43,891 nucleotides of DNA. It comes from Candidatus Saccharibacteria bacterium GW2011_GWC2_48_9. GTDB taxonomy: Bacteria > Patescibacteriota > Saccharimonadia > Saccharimonadales > Saccharimonadaceae. The DNA lies in contig LCPR01000014.1 in NCBI GenBank assembly GCA_001003725.1, forward strand, positions 1 to 43,891, read 5' to 3'. Both the position numbers and the translations under genes were made by a program. The notes under the pieces are model-generated. The model ran no database searches and was not told where the DNA came from. It was given only the letters and a program-made list of their open reading frames with translations. Each line of letters starts with the position of its first letter. Position 1 is the stretch's first letter. Below are positions 8,490-12,943 of this stretch, in pieces.

Positions 8490-8611
8490 ATATTGCCTAG
8501 TATACTACATTGCGCTCATGCTTAATATCGGGCTGTAGCTACACGGCTGCGTATATATTTAAGTCATATCAATCTATAGGCATCAGTATGTATAGCTTTA
8601 TATAAGGTTTG

Positions 8612-8643
8612 TGTTATAATATTCTTTAGCTGCAATCACGCAG
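8612..8643 (+). promoter_or_regulatory. Promoter and leader of the 8687 orphan gene
   Basis: Extended -10 box TGTTATAAT (8612-8620) without a convincing -35. It gives a leader of about 60 nt with a weak hairpin CTGC-GCAG (8630-8643), then TAAGGT just before the GTG start. Confidence 0.5.
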
Positions 8644-8686
8644 TCGTTCGTTTTTGTCTAGCCGTTCTACAGATAAGGTAACAACA

Positions 8687-9040
8687 GTGACCACTGGTAT
8701 ATACGAAGCCGTCTGGCACGCCGACTGGAAAGTCGAGCTGAAGCTCGATGACGCGCTGTTCAACAGCGCACGCGAAGGCAGCGTGCAAGCAATTGCCAAG
8801 ATCGTGCATCGCTTCAAATACAAGTGCCGGAAAGTACACAATCGAAAGCTCGAGGCTTTCATCGACTGGAAAGATCCGCACTTCGACATCAAGCGAGTGC
8901 GAGATGCGACCGAATCCCCTGTTGCAGCCGCCCCCACACTCGCAACGCTCGACCAGCAAGAATGCCCCTGCCCCGACAGCTGCGTACTGTGCGATCGCAA
9001 CGATCACGGCTGGTGCACCGACTGTCCGCGGCACTTCTAG
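8687..9040 (+). CDS. Orphan protein with a C-terminal Cys/His cluster
   Basis: I do not recognise this 117-residue protein. Residues 1-75 look like a small mixed fold rich in charged residues (WKVELKLDDALF, IAKIVHRFKYKCRKV). The tail carries a dense metal-binding-like cluster: ECPCPDSCVLC, then HGWCTDCPRH, that is C-x-C-x3-C-x2-C-x7-C-x2-C-x2-H, reminiscent of a zinc ribbon. The start is the GTG at 8687, 6 nt after TAAGGT; an in-frame TTG at 8654 is less likely. The coding sequence is visibly richer in G+C than neighbouring housekeeping genes, with preferred codons such as ATC, CTC, GGC and CGC. It has its own promoter and terminator and is the first of four co-oriented single-gene units. Confidence 0.6.
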   Translation: MTTGIYEAVWHADWKVELKLDDALFNSAREGSVQAIAKIVHRFKYKCRKVHNRKLEAFIDWKDPHFDIKRVRDATESPVAAAPTLATLDQQECPCPDSCVLCDRNDHGWCTDCPRHF

Positions 9041-9108
9041 GCAAAACGATAGCCCTTCTTTTCCCGACACTTCTACACGAAGCGCCCAGAAGGAGGGCGT
9101 TTCTATTT
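9041..9108 (+). terminator. Hairpin terminator of the 8687 gene
   Basis: GCCCTTCTTTT (9052-9062) pairs with AGAAGGAGGGC (9088-9098) over 11 bp with two G-U pairs; an inner CTTC-GAAG hairpin (9070-9082) sits in the loop, and GTTTCTATTT follows. GCAAAAC directly precedes the stem. The layout matches the terminators at 10.57 and 11.36 kb. Confidence 0.7.
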
Positions 9109-9156
9109 CAGTCACAATCTATTGCTAAAATATCTAGATTATATTTATTGGTTATA

Positions 9157-9221
9157 TTGGCTAAAAAGTAAACTTTGATGTATTATACATATTACGACAG
9201 CACCGCGCTGTCTTTTGTTCT
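9157..9221 (+). promoter_or_regulatory. Promoter and terminator-like leader hairpin of the Gam-like gene
   Basis: -35 TTGGCT (9157-9162), 18-nt spacer, -10 TATTAT (9181-9186). The leader contains GACAGC (9196-9201), loop ACCGC, GCTGTC (9207-9212), then TTTTGTTCTTT. That is a small intrinsic-terminator shape lying before the ribosome binding site, a possible attenuator. Confidence 0.5.
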
Positions 9222-9239
9222 TTGAAAGGAAGTGGTGGT

Positions 9240-9803
9240 GTGAGTAGCACCGACCCAGAGGTAATCGCCGCAGTAGACGAGATTGTCGAGAAGCGCTTCG
9301 CACTAGAAGTCGAGCGAGACGCCGTGAACCGTCGATTTCAGGCAGCGATCGCCGAGATCACGAAGTTCCACGAGGAAGCGCTCAGAGAGCTCACGCTACT
9401 CGAGCGTCAGCTCGATCCGGCCATCTGGCGAGCAATCGACAGCAATCGCGCCACGCTTATCGAGCGAGGCAAGCGGTCGTTCATCACAATGGCGGCCAAG
9501 TTCCAACTGCGCGACGTGCCTGCAAAAATCGAGGTGCTCGACAAGTTGGGCATCATGGAAGCCGCCCGCAATTTGGGCGTGGTTCGACAAATCGCCAATC
9601 CGCCCAAGGGAGAATGGCGTTTCAATCAGAAGAAGTTTCTCGCGTGGCTCGGTAAAAACAACGAGCTACATGGACACTTCGAACAGTTCATCGATCACGC
9701 AGATGGGGGCGAATCCTTGACCATCCAGCCCAACGCCAACTACACCGTACTGCACGACAGCAAGCGCGTGTCACCGCCCTCCATCTCCATCAAAAAGAGC
9801 TAG
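9240..9803 (+). CDS. Gam-like protein (possible Mu host-nuclease inhibitor homologue)
   Basis: 187 residues. Residues 1-65 are predicted coiled coil (VDEIVEKRFALEVERDAVNR through ELTLLERQLDPAIW). The remainder follows the spacing of the Mu Gam family: SNRATLIERGKRSF, then FQLRDVPAKIEVLDKLGIM, LGVVRQIANPP, a W-x-F-N-K-K-x-L stretch and GGESLTIQPN near the end. In Gam these correspond to N-R-L-GGK, the R-x-P strand, the AL-LGL helix, the K-E-x-L segment and the final I-x-P strand. Gam binds DNA ends and blocks RecBCD. This is a pattern match by eye, not a database result. The GTG at 9240 is chosen because AAAGGAAG lies 8 nt upstream. G+C-rich like its orphan neighbours; no other Mu genes are seen. 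Confidence 0.5.
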   Translation: MSSTDPEVIAAVDEIVEKRFALEVERDAVNRRFQAAIAEITKFHEEALRELTLLERQLDPAIWRAIDSNRATLIERGKRSFITMAAKFQLRDVPAKIEVLDKLGIMEAARNLGVVRQIANPPKGEWRFNQKKFLAWLGKNNELHGHFEQFIDHADGGESLTIQPNANYTVLHDSKRVSPPSISIKKS

Positions 9804-9911
9804 CCCCGCAGCTGCTCTGCCCTATTACCGGCAGAGTCTCGTTCGCGGGGCTTTGTCATGCACCGCTGGTGGAGCCCACTGGACACTTCGTATACCAAAA
9901 GACGGGCGTTT
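9802..9911 (+). terminator. Two successive hairpins after the Gam-like gene
   Basis: First, AGCCCCGC (9802-9809) pairs with GCGGGGCT (9845-9852), enclosing a second stem CTCTGCC-GGCAGAG (9815-9836), with TTTG after it. Second, GCCC (9874-9877) and GGGC (9904-9907) flank a CACTTCG-containing loop and are followed by GTTT. The second resembles a degraded copy of the terminator at 11.36 kb. Confidence 0.55.
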
Positions 9912-9963
9912 GTGGCCTGACACGGAAGAACTTAGATTCGAACACTGACTTATAGCGCGGACA

Positions 9964-10017
9964 TTGTCATAATATTTTAATATGTTATAATATAAAAAGC
10001 CTGTGCAGCCGCATAGG
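9964..10017 (+). promoter_or_regulatory. Strong promoter and leader hairpin of the 10041 orphan gene
   Basis: -35 TTGTCA (9964-9969), 16-nt spacer, extended -10 TGTTATAAT (9983-9991). The leader forms a 7-bp hairpin, CCTGTGC (10000-10006), loop AGCC, GCATAGG (10011-10017). The Shine-Dalgarno GAGGAG (10030-10035) lies 5 nt before the start codon. Confidence 0.7.
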
Positions 10018-10040
10018 TCGTTTCCTATCGAGGAGCAACT

Positions 10041-10520
10041 GTGGAGTATTTCTTCAGCAAGTTTGTGCTAGAAACTACCGATGCACTCGGTATGAAAGAC
10101 GTGGCGGCTATTCGCGGCGCGCGCACGGTGCCAGATGACGCGGCGAGCCCAAAAGCTTTCGCCCGTGTAGCCGAGTTCATCGATGGTCGCCAAATTGATC
10201 ATGTGGAATTTCTTCACCGACGAAGAGGCGATTTCGGTGCTCGTGAGCTCAGGGGAGCAATCCTCTACGACACGTCGTCGCCCGAGCCAGAGCCGTGTCT
10301 CCACGTGCTCAATGCACTGCTCGGATACCAGGGAAGCGGCCCACTACTGTCGAAGTTGATCATGAAACACCTTGGCATGTCTGAGGGTATGTTCGACCAG
10401 ATGAACCGCAGTGTCAACGACATCCACTCGACAAACAAGAGCTACGCAATTTCGGCGGGCAACCTGGATGTCGACTGGCTGTACGACACGAGCGTGCCGC
10501 TCATTCTGTACAAGCGCTAG
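10041..10520 (+). CDS. Orphan protein, 159 aa
   Basis: Not recognised. A soluble, mixed-charge protein without membrane segment or signal peptide; it contains a basic run HRRRGDFGAREL near residue 58 and a C-terminal half rich in hydrophobic and aromatic residues (LDVDWLYDTSVPLILYKR). The GTG start is fixed by GAGGAG 5 nt upstream. Base and codon use is G+C-rich, like the other orphans in 8.6-11.2 kb. Promoter, leader hairpin and terminator are all its own, so it is a single-gene unit. Confidence 0.65.
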   Translation: MEYFFSKFVLETTDALGMKDVAAIRGARTVPDDAASPKAFARVAEFIDGRQIDHVEFLHRRRGDFGARELRGAILYDTSSPEPEPCLHVLNALLGYQGSGPLLSKLIMKHLGMSEGMFDQMNRSVNDIHSTNKSYAISAGNLDVDWLYDTSVPLILYKR

Positions 10521-10554
10521 CCGACCGCACGGCGACTCTCCGTCTAGGTACGAC

Positions 10555-10610
10555 GGCAAAACTACCTGCCCGCCCTTGCGCACTTCGGTGCGCAAGGGCG
10601 GGCGTTTTGC
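10555..10610 (+). terminator. Strong terminator of the 10041 gene (shared module)
   Basis: A perfect 16-bp stem (10568-10583 with 10588-10603) capped by a TTCG tetraloop and followed by GTTTTGC. GCAAAAC lies upstream of the stem, and TACCT separates the two, so the stem can extend across a bulge (GCAAAAC with GTTTTGC). The A-tract and T-tract on the two sides make it potentially bidirectional. Confidence 0.85.
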
Positions 10611-10684
10611 ATTTCAGACACCACAAACAATCAATGCTGACACAAATTTCACACATGAGATTAGTTTCAATTTACTCAAGAATA

Positions 10685-10713
10685 TTTACAAAAGACCACT
10701 ATTATGATATAAA
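10685..10713 (+). promoter_or_regulatory. Promoter of the 10753 orphan gene
   Basis: -35 TTTACA (10685-10690), 17-nt spacer, extended -10 TGATATAAA (10705-10713). Leader about 35 nt with AGGAG 8 nt before the ATG. I see no leader hairpin here. Confidence 0.65.
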
Positions 10714-10752
10714 TGATCTGTCAGTCCCAAAACTACCGCAGGAGTGCAAGAC

Positions 10753-11214
10753 ATGGATTTCCTTGACATCATCAACGCCAGGAGTAATGCAGAGCTGGAC
10801 AAAGAGCAGCAGAAGCTTTTCGACGACGTGGAACACGCTGCCGAAGTTGCAAGAATCCGTGCCGACATCATCGGTAAGAAGATTGCAGCTTTTGCCGACA
10901 GTCTCGCCATGGAGCATCTTCGCCTTTCGTCGATCTCACCAGACATGTACATTGTCGGCGGCTTCGTGTTTTCGGTGCGCATTCATGGAATGATCGACCC
11001 CGACAAGAGGCGTGAGGTTGCTCGGTCCGAAGTACTGTGGCAACACCTCATCTACCTCGTCGGGTTCGACTTGACAGAAAGAACTCAGGAGGTGCGAGTT
11101 GGCCCATTGGCACTGCTGAATTTCGATGGAGTCCGCAATGCGTACGACAGGTACCGCGACAGCCTGAACTTCAATTCGTCGGAAGTGATCACTCGGATCA
11201 AGGACAGGTCGTAA
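10753..11214 (+). CDS. Orphan protein, 153 aa
   Basis: Not recognised. Residues 1-60 are charged and probably helical (SNAELDKEQQKLFDDVEHAA), the rest contains SSISPDMYIVGGFVFSVRIH and a Tyr/Arg-rich tail (VRNAYDRYRDSLNF). No membrane segment is evident. The ATG at 10753 is preferred because AGGAG lies 8 nt upstream; the in-frame GTG at 10744 overlaps that site. G+C-rich and monocistronic, with a terminator homologous to that of the 10041 gene, which suggests the two units, or at least their 3' ends, derive from one duplication. Confidence 0.62.
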   Translation: MDFLDIINARSNAELDKEQQKLFDDVEHAAEVARIRADIIGKKIAAFADSLAMEHLRLSSISPDMYIVGGFVFSVRIHGMIDPDKRREVARSEVLWQHLIYLVGFDLTERTQEVRVGPLALLNFDGVRNAYDRYRDSLNFNSSEVITRIKDRS

Positions 11215-11400
11215 ACCTTTCTCCGCTTCGAGGCGGCTGTTCACAGGGCAGACAAAGTTGAGCTATAGATTGAGCTGAGGACTAAACTCGCATCTCAGTC
11301 TTAGACTCACTCGCTGACCGAGCGGTCTGTTCATAGGTGCGACGCAAACCTACCGCCCGCGTTGGACACTTCGGTGTTCAACGCGGGCGTTTTGCTTTTT
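11215..11400 (+). terminator. Structured 3' region and terminator of the 10753 gene
   Basis: The terminator itself is a 15-bp stem (11355-11369 with 11374-11388, one G-U pair) with a TTCG loop, then GTTTTGCTTTTT. The 140 nt between the stop codon and this stem hold small hairpins: CCGC-TTCGAG-GCGG near 11222-11235, and GACCG-AG-CGGTC near 11317-11328. CTGTTCACAGG near 11237 and CTGTTCATAGG near 11327 are a near-repeat. Confidence 0.75.
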
Positions 11401-11410
11401 GTATAATTTG

Positions 11411-12064
11411 TTATCTTTTCCGCCTTTTGCGCCGACGCGTAGTTTTCATTGCAGGCATAAGACTACGCACAAAAGTACTCAAGCCTTTTTCGACCATATC
11501 CAATGTAAACAGCAGGCTTCGTCTACCCAATTCGAGTCGCTGGCGATATGTATGATTCCATGCGCCCGCGCCCTTGCGCGTCAGTGGTCGGTAGAGCTTG
11601 TCGATCGGAATTTTACCAGGATTTGGCACAGAATCAGACAGCACCTCACCTGTTTTGATATCTATACTTTGCCATGATTTGAAATCGTGCGTATAGAGTA
11701 GCAATACATTGGTGTGGTAAAATTTCGCTGTTTTACGCATCGCGAGTTTCTGCTTTTCGCCTAGATGCGCCATTGTCGGTTTGCTCTCTACAATGGCACG
11801 AATTGTCATACCATCCGGGGTTTGGATCGAGATTTCTACGTCCGGCGTGTATCGATAAAGACCGACTTGTATTCCCTCCTCAGGTCGTCGCCATTTCCCA
11901 TGAAAGCCATTCGCCTCGAGCCAGCGGATAAGTTTCTCTTCTTGGTTTGAGTCAACCCAAAAGATTGAGTCTCCTATGTTTACTTGATGTTGATTGCCTC
12001 GCGAGTTGTACATGTTATTTATGATATCAGGCCAAAAGAGATTCGCAGTACGGAGTTTTGGCAT
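11411..12064 (-). CDS. PD-(D/E)xK nuclease-like protein
   Basis: A 217-residue protein (200 aa if it starts at the ATG of MYNSRGNQ, at 12013). The core reads YRYTPDVEISIQ followed by a strand ending IVESKPT: Pro74-Asp75 and Glu93-x-Lys95, the PD-(D/E)xK arrangement of restriction-type and TnsA-type nucleases. The C-terminus is very basic (TTRRRKRRKR). It may be a nuclease of a defence or mobile element, but no partner identifies the system. It lies next to the HEPN/Type IIL genes on the same strand, separated by about 95 nt without a clear terminator, so it may be cotranscribed with them. It converges on the terminator at 11.36 kb. Confidence 0.55.
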   Translation of the reverse strand: MPKLRTANLFWPDIINNMYNSRGNQHQVNIGDSIFWVDSNQEEKLIRWLEANGFHGKWRRPEEGIQVGLYRYTPDVEISIQTPDGMTIRAIVESKPTMAHLGEKQKLAMRKTAKFYHTNVLLLYTHDFKSWQSIDIKTGEVLSDSVPNPGKIPIDKLYRPLTRKGAGAWNHTYRQRLELGRRSLLFTLDMVEKGLSTFVRSLMPAMKTTRRRKRRKR

Positions 12065-12134
12065 TGAAAATTAGTAGCAGCGCACCAAGTCCGACGATTG
12101 TCATGGAGTGAGGAGCATTTCTTCTGATTTTTGT

Positions 12135-12156
12135 TATAATAAGCAGTATCTATAAT
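12135..12156 (+). promoter_or_regulatory. Two plus-strand -10 boxes facing the end of the HEPN gene
   Basis: TATAAT occurs at 12135-12140 (preceded by TGT, an extended -10) and again at 12151-12156. Transcription from either would run antisense into the 3' end of the HEPN gene. No -35 was found, so this is only a candidate antisense promoter. Confidence 0.3.
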
Positions 12157-12160
12157 AGGC

Positions 12161-12943
12161 TTAGCTGTCCAACTTGATTAGTTTGACGTATTTGGAATCT
12201 AAGTTATTAAGTTGAATTGCATTCGTTAAAATTGTAAAGAGATCAATAAAGTCGTTGCGTGCTTGAATATAGTCTCGCTTAATAACACTTACCCTCTTGC
12301 CGACCCTCTCTCCGGCTTCTAACAGTTGAACCTTTTTGACATTATTCACGAAGTTGTCGTCTATAACAGAATCGTTGTGTGCAATAAGGTGTCGCACTTG
12401 CCAGTGTCTATGGATTCTGTTAAGCAAATCATCATTATCTATGTTAATACCAAAATACGCATCAAAGATGCCCTCCATTTGTTTAACATTCTGAAAGTTA
12501 ATTTTTCTTTCTGGGTCTTTTGTTGATTGTAGTTTGCTATACATATGACGACCAAATTGTGCTGCAACATGTTTGGGTGAGTCAAGCCCAGATTCCTCAC
12601 ATTTTACGAGAATTTCCTGCACCTCTCCAGCTGAAAAGTTAATGTTTGAGCTTTTAATGACTTTTGCAAAATCCTCTATCAGTAAACTTTTAAATACGTC
12701 CTTAAGTAAGCTCTCTGCGGCTCCGACCATAATTACGAAACCTTGCTTGTAAAGCATGTCCGATATCTCTTTCTGCTTGGTATCTGCACTCTTTTTCATA
12801 CTTTTATATGCAGCATCGGCATTGGTACCCTGCTTCAGTAATCCACCGTAAATACCATAAAGTGTACCGTACGAATCAAAAATGGAATCAACCTCCTTTA
12901 TTCGCTCGACAAAGAAATCTTCAATAGTTCGTAGTTTCTTCAT
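12161..12943 (-). CDS. HEPN-domain protein, companion of the Type IIL enzyme
   Basis: A 260-residue, mostly helical protein. The segment WQVRHLIAHNDSVID has Arg184-x4-His189 followed by Asn, the R-x4-6-H signature of HEPN RNases, many of which act in antiviral abortive systems. Upstream, FVIMVGAAESLLKDVF resembles the first helices of the MAE_28990/RiboL-PSP-HEPN type. Its ATG overlaps the TGA of the Type IIL gene by 4 nt (ATGA), so translation is coupled. The gene is clearly richer in A+T than its surroundings, a sign of separate acquisition. RNase activity is inferred from the motif. Confidence 0.65.
   Translation of the reverse strand: MKKLRTIEDFFVERIKEVDSIFDSYGTLYGIYGGLLKQGTNADAAYKSMKKSADTKQKEISDMLYKQGFVIMVGAAESLLKDVFKSLLIEDFAKVIKSSNINFSAGEVQEILVKCEESGLDSPKHVAAQFGRHMYSKLQSTKDPERKINFQNVKQMEGIFDAYFGINIDNDDLLNRIHRHWQVRHLIAHNDSVIDDNFVNNVKKVQLLEAGERVGKRVSVIKRDYIQARNDFIDLFTILTNAIQLNNLDSKYVKLIKLDS

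Noticed and set aside
8626-9115. Long minus-strand frames opposite the first orphan gene (124 and 159 aa)
   Set aside because: Typical open antisense frames in G+C-rich coding DNA; they run through the terminator and leader of the plus-strand gene.
10555-11400. Orphan array as integron cassettes with attC sites
   Set aside because: The hairpins end in GTTTTGC, which does not fit the GTTRRRY core, and no integron integrase is in view. They read as terminators.
12027-12104. 25-aa hydrophobic frame on the minus strand (MTIVGLGALLLIFNAK...), a possible type I toxin
   Set aside because: No ribosome binding site, and it overlaps the start of the PD-(D/E)xK gene in another frame; too little support.
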